In this document: one piece after another, positions 46,187-55,228 of the stretch | How positions within the stretch are numbered: the stretch's first letter is position 1 | Layout: every line of letters starts with the position of its first letter | From: DTU063 sp001512695 | GTDB taxonomy: Bacteria > Bacillota > Thermosediminibacteria > Thermosediminibacterales > Tepidanaerobacteraceae | Assembly: GCA_049658265.1 (NCBI GenBank) | Contig: JBASOM010000098.1 | Span: 3,434-67,433, forward strand | Length of the DNA stretch: 64,000 bases | Direction of reading: 5' to 3' | The notes under the pieces: generated by a model | Told to the model about the DNA's origin: nothing | Seen by the model: only the letters and a program-made list of their open reading frames with translations | The model's database searches: none | Made by a program: the position numbers and the translations under genes

Positions 46187-46228
46187 ATAAAAAAGCTCCT
46201 AGCCTTCCTTAAAGGAAGCTAGGAGCTT
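46187..46228 (-). terminator. Terminator of hcp
   Basis: On the minus strand, an AAGCTCCTAGCTTCCTT arm pairs with AAGGAAGGCTAGGAGCTT and is followed by TTTTT. It begins just after the hcp stop and may also serve the convergent regulator gene. Confidence 0.85.
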
Positions 46229-46234
46229 GTCAGT

Positions 46235-47866
46235 TTACTGCCCCATGAACAATGCCAAATCTTCATCTACCGTTCCAATTCCGGCGATACCAAAGTTTTC
46301 AACAAGAACTTTTGCTACGTTTTCCGAAAGGAAAGCTGGCAGTGTAGGGCCGAGATGGATATTTTTCACGCCTAAATATAATAGGGCAAGGAGTACTATA
46401 ACGGCTTTTTGTTCGTACCAGGCGATATTATATGCTATCGGCAGTTCGTTGATGTCATTTAATTCAAATATTTCCTTTAACTTCAGTGCGATCAAAGCTA
46501 GAGAATATGAGTCGTTACACTGTCCTGCGTCTAAAACCCTGGGTATGCCGTTAATGTCACCTAAATCCAGCTTGTTGTAGCGGTATTTAGCGCAACCGGC
46601 AGTAAGTATTACCGTGTCCTTGGGAAGCTTTTTTGCGAATTCAGTGTAGTATTCCCTTGATTTCATGCGCCCGTCGCATCCTGCCATTACGAAGAATTTC
46701 TTAATTGCACCGGATTTTACTGCATCGACAACTTTATCTGCCAGGGCAAAGACTTGGGCATGGGCAAAACCGCCAATAATTTTACCATTTTCAATTTCTT
46801 TGGGAGGATTGAGTCTCTTTGCCATTTCTATGATAGGTGAAAAATCTTTTTTGCCGTCCTCATCGGCTTCTATATGCAGGCAGCCAGGATAACCTGCTGC
46901 ACCGGTGGTGAAAATCCTTGCCCTAATTTCTTCCTTTCTCGGCGGAACTATACAGTTGGTTGTAAAGAGGATTGGCCCGTTAAAGCTTTCGAATTCTTCA
47001 ACTTGTTTCCACCAGGCATTGCCGTAGTTACCTACAAAATTGTCATACTTCTTAAAGGCAGGATAATAATGGGCAGGCAACATTTCGCTATGAGTATAGA
47101 CATCTACTCCGGTGCCCTGCGTCTGCTCCAATAACTGTTCCAGGTCAGTCAGGTCATGGCCGGATATTAAGATGGCAGGATTGTCTCTGACACCGATATT
47201 AACTTCTGTTATTTCAGGATTGCCGTACTTTGAAGTATTGGCCTCATCCAAGAGGGCCATCGCTTTCACACCGTACTCACCGGTTTTTAAAGTCAAAGCT
47301 ACTAGCTCATCTGCAGTGAGTGTGTCGTCAAGGGTTGCAGCCAATGCTTCATAAACAAATGCATAAATTTCATTGTTTTCCTTTCCGATATTTAAGGCAT
47401 GGTGAGTATATGCTGCCATTCCCTTAAGACCATATGTAATTAATTCTCTCAAAGAGCGGATATCTTCATCTTTTGTAGAAAGTACGCCAACGGAAGACGC
47501 CTTTTCAAGCATGTCCACTTTCGAATCAACCTGAAAGCGGGCAGCATCATGAAGATTATCTACATTTGCTTTTGCCCTCAATTCGTCTCTATAAGTAATC
47601 ATCTTTTTAATTTCATTTTCAATGGCTTCATCGTCAAAGTTAGCATTGGTAATAGTCATAAAAAGTGCCTTCACCATCTCATGATTTAAATCATTTAAAT
47701 CTTGGACATTTAAGTTGCCTTTTTGAACAATGTCAGAAATACCTTTGAGTGTGTAGATTAATAAGTCCTGCAGATTAGCAACTTCAGCAGTTTTGCCGCA
47801 TACCCCTTTAACAGTACACCCTACGCCTCTCGATGCTTCCTGGCATTGATAACAAAACATTCTCAT
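46235..47866 (-). CDS. hcp: Hybrid cluster protein (hydroxylamine reductase)
   Basis: The 543-residue protein has the N-terminal iron-sulfur ligands C5-x2-C8-x8-C17-x5-C23 and downstream hybrid-cluster ligands in SGHDLTDLEQLL, TTNCIVPP, AAGYPGC, TAGCAKYRYN and DAGQCNDSYS. Hcp reduces hydroxylamine or NO in nitrosative stress defence. AAGGAGG lies 9 bases before the ATG at 47866. No hcr reductase gene is next to it. A regulatory site cannot be assigned with confidence. Confidence 0.95.
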   Translation of the reverse strand: MRMFCYQCQEASRGVGCTVKGVCGKTAEVANLQDLLIYTLKGISDIVQKGNLNVQDLNDLNHEMVKALFMTITNANFDDEAIENEIKKMITYRDELRAKANVDNLHDAARFQVDSKVDMLEKASSVGVLSTKDEDIRSLRELITYGLKGMAAYTHHALNIGKENNEIYAFVYEALAATLDDTLTADELVALTLKTGEYGVKAMALLDEANTSKYGNPEITEVNIGVRDNPAILISGHDLTDLEQLLEQTQGTGVDVYTHSEMLPAHYYPAFKKYDNFVGNYGNAWWKQVEEFESFNGPILFTTNCIVPPRKEEIRARIFTTGAAGYPGCLHIEADEDGKKDFSPIIEMAKRLNPPKEIENGKIIGGFAHAQVFALADKVVDAVKSGAIKKFFVMAGCDGRMKSREYYTEFAKKLPKDTVILTAGCAKYRYNKLDLGDINGIPRVLDAGQCNDSYSLALIALKLKEIFELNDINELPIAYNIAWYEQKAVIVLLALLYLGVKNIHLGPTLPAFLSENVAKVLVENFGIAGIGTVDEDLALFMGQ

Positions 47867-48019
47867 AAAGACTACCTCCTTAATAGTTACCGTTACCAAT
47901 ATAATATGTCAAAACACATTATACCGGCAAGCACTAATCATTTGTCTGTTAAAAATATAATACGTGAAAAAGCCGATGCTAGTCTGTGACAGAAATCACA
48001 AAGAGATAAAAACATACTC

Positions 48020-48048
48020 TTGAATTTTCATGGGTGATATGATAATAT
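48020..48048 (+). promoter_or_regulatory. Promoter of tRNA-Leu (CAA)
   Basis: TTGAAT at 48020-48025 and TAATAT at 48043-48048 with 17-base spacing, matching the promoter of tRNA-Leu (CAG) at 41116. Confidence 0.7.
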
Positions 48049-48073
48049 TATTATGCATTTGACATAAATACGT

Positions 48074-48160
48074 GCCGAAGTGGTGGAATTGGCAGACGCG
48101 CTGGACTCAAAATCCTGTGGGCTCACGCCCGTGCGGGTTCGACTCCCGCCTTCGGCACCA
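48074..48160 (+). tRNA. tRNA-Leu (CAA)
   Basis: The 87-base class II tRNA has anticodon CAA, a long variable arm and an encoded CCA. It is solitary, flanked by gene debris on its 3' side. Confidence 0.97.
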
Positions 48161-48175
48161 AACTTAAGAAATTTA

Positions 48176-48203
48176 AGGCCGACGAGAGTCGGTCTATTTT
48201 ATT
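48176..48203 (+). terminator. Terminator of tRNA-Leu (CAA)
   Basis: GGCCGAC, loop GAGA, GTCGGTC, then TATTTTATTTT. It abuts the end of the JetA remnant. Confidence 0.65.
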
Positions 48204-48531
48204 TTGGGGCGAAAGAGCCGCTGTTGAGAAGAGAATACACGCAGAGGTAATATAAAAAATATATAATAAGATGCGCAGTGGCAGACTGTACCTGTCCTCT
48301 TTTTATTTCTTCCTCTGCTTCTTTAAACTCATCTTTTTCTGCTTCCAAATCAAGCTCAAATAGCGTTTCATCAAGAGCGGCAATGAGCATCGCCACAAGA
48401 TCACTTTTATTTAGGGTCATATGCTGCTTGAATGCTTTACGCAGGACAAACAAAGCCTCAGCGTACAGTGCCTTGTTTTTGGAAACCAGTATAGAAAAAA
48501 GATTGGGGGGAAGTTTGTCAAAAAGCTTCAC
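48199..48531 (-). pseudogene. Truncated JetA (Wadjet, DUF5716) N-terminus
   Basis: The 110-codon frame begins KLFDKLPPNLFSILVSKNKA, followed by LYAEALFVLRKAFKQ and LVAMLIAALDE, which resembles the N-terminus of Wadjet JetA/DUF5716 proteins (normally about 450-500 residues). After ATAHLI the sequence no longer looks like the family and the frame ends against the tRNA-Leu terminator. The GTG start at 48531 keeps an AAGGAA site. No jetB, jetC or jetD lies nearby, so there is no working Wadjet system here. The family assignment is from memory of the N-terminal motif. Confidence 0.55.
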
Positions 48532-48639
48532 TTGATGATTCCTTCCAAGATTTTATTTTTGCATTAATTAAAATAATCGTACTCTTAATGATATTTAAAC
48601 ATATCAAAAATTATTTATCAACCATGCTATAATGAGACT

Positions 48640-48852
48640 ATGTTTATGTACATCCCAGCAGTCTATGCGAGCGATGCTACAATACAAGAAACGTTCTCAG
48701 CCAAGATAAGCGAGATCGGAATGATGAGATGGCGGATGTTTTTAAAACGCAAACCGGTGATATTACGGAGTTTGATGATAGACTTGTCTGAAACATTTTA
48801 TAATATGTCTCAATATAAGAGGCATCTTGACAATCTGTACCCGCTTTCCTAA
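48640..48852 (+). pseudogene. Possible remnant of a large serine recombinase C-terminus
   Basis: A frame at 48723-48791 reads DEMADVFKTQTGDITEFDDR followed by LV and a stop. This resembles the ITEYDDxLVRKLxEKxTVYDD region near the C-terminus of large serine recombinases of integrative elements. The overlapping 70-codon frame 48640-48852 reads nothing familiar. The rest of the region 48532-48999 holds no intact gene. A weak call, based on a short motif. Confidence 0.3.
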
Positions 48853-48999
48853 GCAAGTATAAATGAGGCGTTGCTTTCTAAATTTCAAGCTTGAAGAGAT
48901 ATGGTAAAATTATTTCACAAACACATACAGTGAATACAATTAAGAAATATATGAATGGAAGAATATTATCGATACAATGTTAAAAAGGGGAAAAAGAAC

Positions 49000-49911
49000 A
49001 TGGCAAAAAACATGTTGCCGGGCTATCTTAGCTTACTGGGGAATGGCCAATTGCTTGAAAAGGTAAGACAAGCCAAACAGCATTTAAGCAAATGCAATTT
49101 GTGTCCTCATGAATGCAATGTGAACAGAAAGGAGAATCTGGGAGTTTGCCGAGCAGGGGAAATGGCCATTGTTGCAAGTTACGGCCCCCATTTCGGCGAA
49201 GAAAGGCCTTTAGTTGGCAGAAATGGTTCGGGCACCATATTTTTCGGCTATTGTAACATGCGGTGCGTTTTTTGCCAGAACTATGAACTCAGCTTTCGTG
49301 GCTACGGGGCAGCCGTTTCGGATGAAAAGCTTGCAGAAATTATGCTTCTGCTCCAAAACCATTACAAATGTCACAATATCAACCTCGTCACCCCCACCCA
49401 CTTTGTACCCAATATTCTAGAGGCTTTATATATTGCAGCTCAAAAGGGCTTAAAACTGCCCTTGATCTATAATTGCGGAGGCTATGAAAAAATAGAAACC
49501 CTTAAAATACTAGAAGGTGTCATAGACATTTACATGCCTGATTTCAAATATGCGTTTTCTGAACGTGGCCGGAAGTACTCTGGAGTAAAGGATTATCCCC
49601 AGAAAGCAAAGCTGGCTTTAAAGGAAATGGACCGTCAGGTGAGAGGTTTAAAAACCGATGAGAGGGGCATAGCTTACAAGGGCTTGCTCATAAGGCACCT
49701 GGTTATGCCCGGCGGTCTTGAAGACACAAAAGACGTTTTGAAATTCATAAAGGAGGAATTGTCAGCTGACTGCTTGGTTAACCTGATGGACGATCAATAT
49801 TATCCGGCAAATAAAGCCCACCAATATGAGGAAATATCAAGAAGGCTCAGTAACCGGGAATATATGGAAGCCTTATATTATGCAAAGAGTTTAGGTTTGA
49901 GGCTTGCTTAA
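49000..49911 (+). CDS. Radical SAM protein (COG1313, PflX/AmrS-like)
   Basis: The protein of about 303 residues has the radical SAM motif C85-x3-C89-x2-C92 (CNMRCVFC) and an N-terminal Cys set (C32, C35, C39, C50; KCNLCPHECN and GVCRAGE). This is the COG1313 family, related to pyruvate formate-lyase activases and to the AmrS partner of MEMO1-type proteins. The substrate is unknown and no partner is adjacent. The ATG at 49000 has AAGGGG upstream; an in-frame ATG at 48955 lacks a good site. Confidence 0.82.
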   Translation: MAKNMLPGYLSLLGNGQLLEKVRQAKQHLSKCNLCPHECNVNRKENLGVCRAGEMAIVASYGPHFGEERPLVGRNGSGTIFFGYCNMRCVFCQNYELSFRGYGAAVSDEKLAEIMLLLQNHYKCHNINLVTPTHFVPNILEALYIAAQKGLKLPLIYNCGGYEKIETLKILEGVIDIYMPDFKYAFSERGRKYSGVKDYPQKAKLALKEMDRQVRGLKTDERGIAYKGLLIRHLVMPGGLEDTKDVLKFIKEELSADCLVNLMDDQYYPANKAHQYEEISRRLSNREYMEALYYAKSLGLRLA

Positions 49912-50007
49912 AATATACCGACGGTAAATTTCGGCTATTCTTTTTGAAGGAATTTTAAGCCTTAAAGTCGAATACCTAGGAGAGTAAAGTGAAGGGGGGA
50001 AATAATT

Positions 50008-50577
50008 TTGAACGCAGAGAAAGAGCTCATAAGCCGGGCCAAAAAAGGCGATGTTTCAGCCTTTGAAGAATTGATTGCCGGATATGAGAAAAAAGTGTAC
50101 AATACGGTTTACCGTTTTTTCAATAATTCAGAAGATGCTATGGATATTACCCAGGAAATATTTATAAAAGTTTATACCTCCCTCCACAGCTTTAGAGAGG
50201 ATTCCAGCTTTTCTACTTGGATTTATCGCATTGCGGTAAATACCTGCATTGATTTTTTGCGCAAAAAGAAGGATGAAACCCTCCCCATAAAAGACGAAAT
50301 GCCACTAGGAAACGATTTAAAGCACAGTTCTTATACACAGTTACCTGAAGATTTTGTGGAAAAACAGGAGCTGAAAGAAGTTCTTTTAAAAGCGATAAAT
50401 ACCCTTCCGAAAGAGCAGCGCATATGCGTAATATTAAGGGATATTCAAGGCTTCAGTTATACCGAGATGAGTGAAATTTTGATGTGTTCCCTTGGCACTA
50501 TAAAATCCAGACTGAGTAGGGGCAGACGGGCATTAAGGGAAAAACTCAAGAGCCCGGAACTTTTTTTGAGCAACTGA
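50008..50577 (+). CDS. ECF sigma factor (SigW-like)
   Basis: The 189-residue ECF sigma has region 2 (EDAMDITQEIFIKVYTSLHSF, then FSTWIYRIAVNTCIDFLRKKK) and region 4 (LPKEQRICVILRDIQGFSYTEMSEILMCSLGTIKSRLSRGR). It starts with TTG at 50008, preceded by AAGGGGGG. A GGAATT...CGAATA pair at 49949-49974 could be an autoregulatory ECF promoter, but this is only a guess. The next gene encodes its anti-sigma factor. Confidence 0.9.
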   Translation: MNAEKELISRAKKGDVSAFEELIAGYEKKVYNTVYRFFNNSEDAMDITQEIFIKVYTSLHSFREDSSFSTWIYRIAVNTCIDFLRKKKDETLPIKDEMPLGNDLKHSSYTQLPEDFVEKQELKEVLLKAINTLPKEQRICVILRDIQGFSYTEMSEILMCSLGTIKSRLSRGRRALREKLKSPELFLSN

Positions 50578-50607
50578 CGTCTATATTAGTACAAAGGGGG
50601 GAACGAC

Positions 50608-51882
50608 GTGGGATGCAGCAAACACTATGAAGATTTGATTGACAAATACATTGAAGGCCTGGTAACCCTTGAAGAAAAAGAATTACTCGAAAGCCACATG
50701 GAAGTTTGTCCCGATTGTAGACAGGAAGCAAAAGAGCTCCAGAAAATTATCAAAGCTTCAGCTTCCCTGGGACAAGTTGAGTTACCGGTTGATTTAAAGG
50801 CTAATTTAATGGGAAAGATCAATACCCTGTCTTATCAACAAAGGTCCCATGAAAAATCGCTGCCACTGTTAAAGCTAATAAGGAATATCCCGGAATTATT
50901 ATATGCTTATATTTATCATAATAAGAGGATTTTTGTTGGTGCCCTTAGCGTATTCCTCATCGGAATATTTGTGGTTACGGCGTACAACCAAGGTGTTTTT
51001 GATATGAACTATGCCACCAATAGTGTAAAAGAAGAGGCAGTTTCTGAATCCGCACCTGCCGACATGTCTTCCATGATGACAATGGACGGAGCTGGGACAT
51101 CAGGTTGGATGCAATCAGAAGGGGAAAGCATTGCCCAAGTCCCGTCGACAAACATGGCAGATACTCGCCTCAAAACCTTTTCTGCCGAGGAAAAAAGCCA
51201 GAAGATCATCAAAAATGCCGATCTATCAATATACGTTGAAAAATTCGATGAAAAGGTCGATTATATAATAAAAACCGTGGAAGAGTTGGGTGGTTATATA
51301 GAGCACAGCCAAATACAGGGAGGAAAGTCGATAGATTCCCCCCGTAGAGCATATATGGCTTTGAGAATTCCACAGGCTAAGCTCAATGATGCACTGGACA
51401 TATTTAAGACCCTTGGAAGAGTCACCAATAACCAAATAAGTGGTGAGAATATTACTGATGCATACTATGACACGGATGCGAGGATCCGGAACCTAGTTCA
51501 GCAAGAGCAGAGGCTCCTGGAAATATTAAACATGGCGAATACTATTGATGAAATACTTCGAATCGAAATTGAGCTAAACAGGGTAAGAACTGATATAGAC
51601 ATGCTTAAAGGACAACTGATGGCATGGGACAAAATGGTAGAAATGTCTTTAGTCAATGTTAATTTGATTGAACAGGAGCCATCAAAAGAAAAAGTGACAA
51701 CTGTTACTCCCCTGGAATTGATGCAAAGGGCAAGACAAGGCTTTATCACCGCCATAAACATTTCAATGAATATGTTGGCGTTTTTAGCAGAACTCACTGG
51801 TGCCCTTTTGCCAGTAGCGCTAATTCTCGGTATTCTATACTTGCTAATCAGGCGTGTTTTGAGCAAAAGGAAAAAAGGTTAG
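50608..51882 (+). CDS. Anti-sigma factor: zinc-finger (zf-HC2) fused to DUF4349
   Basis: The 424-residue protein begins with a ZAS domain (GCSKHYEDLIDKYIEGLVT; ligands in SHMEVCPDC: H-x3-C-x2-C). One transmembrane helix (about 110-130, IFVGALSVFLIGIFVVTAY) leads to an extracytoplasmic DUF4349 domain with coiled-coil (about 200-385), and a second C-terminal transmembrane helix (LLPVALILGILYLLI) ends the chain. It starts with GTG at 50608 after AAAGGGGGG. It should hold the upstream ECF sigma at the membrane and sense the envelope through DUF4349. Confidence 0.85.
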   Translation: MGCSKHYEDLIDKYIEGLVTLEEKELLESHMEVCPDCRQEAKELQKIIKASASLGQVELPVDLKANLMGKINTLSYQQRSHEKSLPLLKLIRNIPELLYAYIYHNKRIFVGALSVFLIGIFVVTAYNQGVFDMNYATNSVKEEAVSESAPADMSSMMTMDGAGTSGWMQSEGESIAQVPSTNMADTRLKTFSAEEKSQKIIKNADLSIYVEKFDEKVDYIIKTVEELGGYIEHSQIQGGKSIDSPRRAYMALRIPQAKLNDALDIFKTLGRVTNNQISGENITDAYYDTDARIRNLVQQEQRLLEILNMANTIDEILRIEIELNRVRTDIDMLKGQLMAWDKMVEMSLVNVNLIEQEPSKEKVTTVTPLELMQRARQGFITAINISMNMLAFLAELTGALLPVALILGILYLLIRRVLSKRKKG

Positions 51883-51911
51883 CTCCAATTTAATACACAA
51901 CAAAGGGATTA

Positions 51912-51956
51912 AAAGTTAGTTCTAAATCCCTACAGATTTAGAACTAACTTTTTTGA
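51912..51956 (+). terminator. Terminator after the sigma/anti-sigma unit
   Basis: AAAGTTAGTTCTAAATC and GATTTAGAACTAACTTT form a perfect stem with loop CCTAC, followed by TTT. Confidence 0.9.
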
Positions 51957-52015
51957 TATTTTGCAGGTTTTTAAAGATTTTTGGTGAAATAATAGTAATA
52001 CGGGAGTTGAAGAAT

Positions 52016-54601
52016 ATGAGAAAGATGCTATTAATAGACGGAAACAGCCTACTTCACAGGGCATTTCATGCACTGCCCCCCTTAAGAACCTCCAAGGGGG
52101 TACATACCAATGCTGTATACGGTTTTCTGAATATGTTGTTTAGAATTTTACAGGAGGAAAAACCTGATTACATTTCCGTTGCTTTTGACAAAAAAGGCCC
52201 GACTTTTAGGCATGATGAGTACGTAGCATACAAGGCAACGCGGCCAAAGACCCCTGAGGAACTAGCCGGGCAGTTTGACATACTAAAGGACATATTAAAA
52301 GCTCTCAACATACATTACTTCGAAGTTGACGGCTTTGAAGCCGATGACATCTTGGGGACCATGTCCAAAAAAGGGGAAGAGGCCGGAGTTTTTTCTGTCA
52401 TAGTGACCGGCGATAAAGATGCCCTGCAGCTTGTGTCTTCAAATACCAGTGTCATGCTTACCAAAAAAGGCATTTCAGAGTTGGAGGTTTACGACCCGGC
52501 AAAGGTGAAAGAAAGGTACGGCATTCCCCCTGAACGCATAGTAGATATGAAAGGCCTTGTTGGTGATAAGTCCGACAACATTCCCGGGGTGCCCGGTATA
52601 GGAGAAAAGACAGCGGCAAAATTGCTCCGTGATTTTGACACGATAGATAATATTTTAGCAAATACTGAAAAGCTGAAGGGCAAGCTCAAAGAAAATCTTG
52701 AAGTATATCATGAACAAGCTAAAATCAGCAAATACTTGGCAACAATTGTAACGGATGTATCCGTAGACTTTAGTTTTGAGGATTTAGCCAGCCGTGAACC
52801 CGACTATGATAGGTTAATTACCTTATTTCGGGAACTGGAGTTTTACAGTTTGATCGATAGGATAAAGCCTACGGACAATAATGACAAACAAGAATCATTT
52901 AAAACAATAAAAATCAATAATGCCGATGATTTTCAAAACTTGGTCTCAGAGATTAGTTTGGAAAAACTAATTGGAGTACTTGTGGATGCAAAGGCCAAAG
53001 ACTTAAAGACCTTTACGATAAACGGCATCTATATTTCATTGAAAGACAAAAGTTACTACATAGATGTTTCACTTCTAGATGATAAGAATCTTATAAGGCA
53101 GCTAAAATCCATTTTAGAAGATGATGACGTATATAAAATTACACATGATGGCAAATTCCTGAGAAAGGTTCTCAAGCAGCTCGATATAGACTTTGCAAGT
53201 CAATTCGATGTTATGCTGGCAGCTTACCTTTTGGAGCCTTCAAAACCTAATTATGACATTGCTACCCTGGCACTGGAATACTTAGGGGAAAAGCTCGATG
53301 AAGCTGCCGACTTAGGTGAAAAAGCCGCATATCTTAAGAGTTTAAAGAAGGTCCTAGATGACAAAATACGCGATTTTGAAATGCAAAGGCTCTTTTACGA
53401 GGTGGAGATGCCCTTAAGCGTAGTGCTGGCAGACATGGAACAAATCGGCATAAAGGTGAACCCCGAAAAGCTGAAGGAACTGGGTGCAAGGTTTGGCGAA
53501 AAACTCGACATTCTTACAGAAGATATATACAGTAAGGCGGGCATGGAATTCAATATCAACTCACCGAAACAATTGGGTGAAGTGCTATTTGAGAAATTGT
53601 CCTTGCCTGTGATTAAGAAAACCAAGACTGGCTTTTCAACAGATGCGGAGGTCCTGGAAAAACTGAGAGGCAGTCACCCAATTGTTGAAAGCATTTTGGA
53701 GTACAGGTTTTTAATGAAAATGAAATCTACCTATGCTGATGGCCTTTTAGCCTTAGTTGATAAGGAGACAGAAAGAATATACACCAATTTTAATCAAACT
53801 GTTACATCAACCGGGCGTATCAGCAGCACGGAACCTAATTTGCAAAACATACCCGTGAAAACCGAAGAAGGCAGGCATATCAGGGGGGTATTTACAGCGG
53901 ACGGTCCGGGACATGTACTTTTGTCAGGTGATTATTCCCAGATAGAACTTAGGGTATTGGCCCACATCTCTGAAGATAGGACCTTGATGGAAGCCTTTAT
54001 TAAGGGAGAGGACATACACACCCGAACGGCCAGTGAAGTTTTTGGAGTTTCGCCGGAAGATGTGACACCTTCCCTTAGAGACAAGGCGAAAGCTGTAAAT
54101 TTTGGAATTGTTTACGGAATAAGCGACTATGGCCTGGCTCAAGGATTAGGCATATCCAACCAGGAGGCTAAAGAATACATAGATGCATATTTCGAGCGAT
54201 ATCCCGGTGTCAGAGACTATGTAAGGGACACTATACGATTAGCAAAACTTTCAGGTTACGTAACAACATTGCTAAATCGCCGCCGCTATATACCTGATAT
54301 AAATAGCAGAAATTACCATCTCCGCTCTTTTGCGGAGCGGACTGCCATGAACACACCCATTCAGGGTAGTGCCGCGGATATCATCAAGGTTGCCATGGTA
54401 AAGGTGTACAGACATTTAAGAGAGAAAAACTTAAAAGCTAAAATTATATTGCAGGTTCATGATGAACTGATATTGGATGTACCGGAAGATGAACTTTCCA
54501 TCGTAAAAGAAATATTAAAAACAGACATGGAAAATGCCATTCCCTTAAGAGTTCCCCTTGTAGTTGACTTTACTCAGGGATATACTTGGGAAGAATTATG
54601 A
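52016..54601 (+). CDS. polA: DNA polymerase I
   Basis: The 861-residue protein has an N-terminal 5'-3' exonuclease (about 1-290; LLIDGNSLLHRAFHAL, GDKSDNIPGVPGIGEKTA), a vestigial 3'-5' exonuclease domain (about 300-460) and a polymerase domain. Motif A is LLSGDYSQIELRVLAHI, the O-helix is RDKAKAVNFGIVYGIS and motif C is LQVHDELILDVP. The DxE of the proofreading site is replaced by VDAKAKD, so the 3'-5' activity is probably lost, as in Taq and Bst enzymes. The ATG at 52016 follows GGGAG. Confidence 0.95.
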   Translation: MRKMLLIDGNSLLHRAFHALPPLRTSKGVHTNAVYGFLNMLFRILQEEKPDYISVAFDKKGPTFRHDEYVAYKATRPKTPEELAGQFDILKDILKALNIHYFEVDGFEADDILGTMSKKGEEAGVFSVIVTGDKDALQLVSSNTSVMLTKKGISELEVYDPAKVKERYGIPPERIVDMKGLVGDKSDNIPGVPGIGEKTAAKLLRDFDTIDNILANTEKLKGKLKENLEVYHEQAKISKYLATIVTDVSVDFSFEDLASREPDYDRLITLFRELEFYSLIDRIKPTDNNDKQESFKTIKINNADDFQNLVSEISLEKLIGVLVDAKAKDLKTFTINGIYISLKDKSYYIDVSLLDDKNLIRQLKSILEDDDVYKITHDGKFLRKVLKQLDIDFASQFDVMLAAYLLEPSKPNYDIATLALEYLGEKLDEAADLGEKAAYLKSLKKVLDDKIRDFEMQRLFYEVEMPLSVVLADMEQIGIKVNPEKLKELGARFGEKLDILTEDIYSKAGMEFNINSPKQLGEVLFEKLSLPVIKKTKTGFSTDAEVLEKLRGSHPIVESILEYRFLMKMKSTYADGLLALVDKETERIYTNFNQTVTSTGRISSTEPNLQNIPVKTEEGRHIRGVFTADGPGHVLLSGDYSQIELRVLAHISEDRTLMEAFIKGEDIHTRTASEVFGVSPEDVTPSLRDKAKAVNFGIVYGISDYGLAQGLGISNQEAKEYIDAYFERYPGVRDYVRDTIRLAKLSGYVTTLLNRRRYIPDINSRNYHLRSFAERTAMNTPIQGSAADIIKVAMVKVYRHLREKNLKAKIILQVHDELILDVPEDELSIVKEILKTDMENAIPLRVPLVVDFTQGYTWEEL

Positions 54602-54613
54602 GGGGGGTACCTA

Positions 54614-55228
54614 TTGTTTGTAGTTGGGCTCACAGGTGGGATTGCCAGCGGCAAGAGCACGGTGTCCTTATTGCTTAAGGACAAAGGTGCTGTTATAATA
54701 GATGCTGATGAGATAGCGAGGCAAATAATGCAGCCGGACAAACCCGCATGGTTTAAAGTTATTAACCATTTTGGACATGAGATTTTAAATGAAGAGGAGT
54801 ATATCGACAGAAAGAAACTGGCAGATATTGTCTTTTCAGATAAAAGACAGCTTGAATTTCTCAACAGCTTTACGCATCCCGAAATAATAAATGAAATAAA
54901 ATCTCAGCTGGAGTATTATAAAAGCTTGCAAAAAGAGGTTGTTATTATCGATGCAGCACTACTCCTGGAAGTGGGGTTAGATGCAATCGTTGACGAGGTT
55001 TGGGTTGTGACCGTTGACGAAAAAGTCCAGCTGGAGAGGTTGATGAATAGGGATAAAAATCTAAATAAGGAACAAGCCATGAGTAGGATACGCTCTCAAA
55101 TGCCACAAGAAGAAAAGATTAAATATGCTGACAGGGTCATCGATAATAGTGGCAGCATCGAAGATACCAAAGTCCAAGTCGATAGCATCTGGAGGGAAAT
55201 ATCAAGACAGTGTCAAAAAAACTTGTAG
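54614..55228 (+). CDS. coaE: Dephospho-CoA kinase
   Basis: The 204-residue P-loop kinase phosphorylates dephospho-CoA, the last step of CoA synthesis. It starts VVGLTGGIASGKST (Walker A) and has the lid/substrate residues in DADEIARQIMQPD. The TTG at 54614 lies 6 bases after GGGGGG, 12 bases beyond polA. The 3' end overlaps the transglycosylase gene by 19 bases. The polA-coaE-slt order is common in Clostridia. Confidence 0.93.
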   Translation: MFVVGLTGGIASGKSTVSLLLKDKGAVIIDADEIARQIMQPDKPAWFKVINHFGHEILNEEEYIDRKKLADIVFSDKRQLEFLNSFTHPEIINEIKSQLEYYKSLQKEVVIIDAALLLEVGLDAIVDEVWVVTVDEKVQLERLMNRDKNLNKEQAMSRIRSQMPQEEKIKYADRVIDNSGSIEDTKVQVDSIWREISRQCQKNL

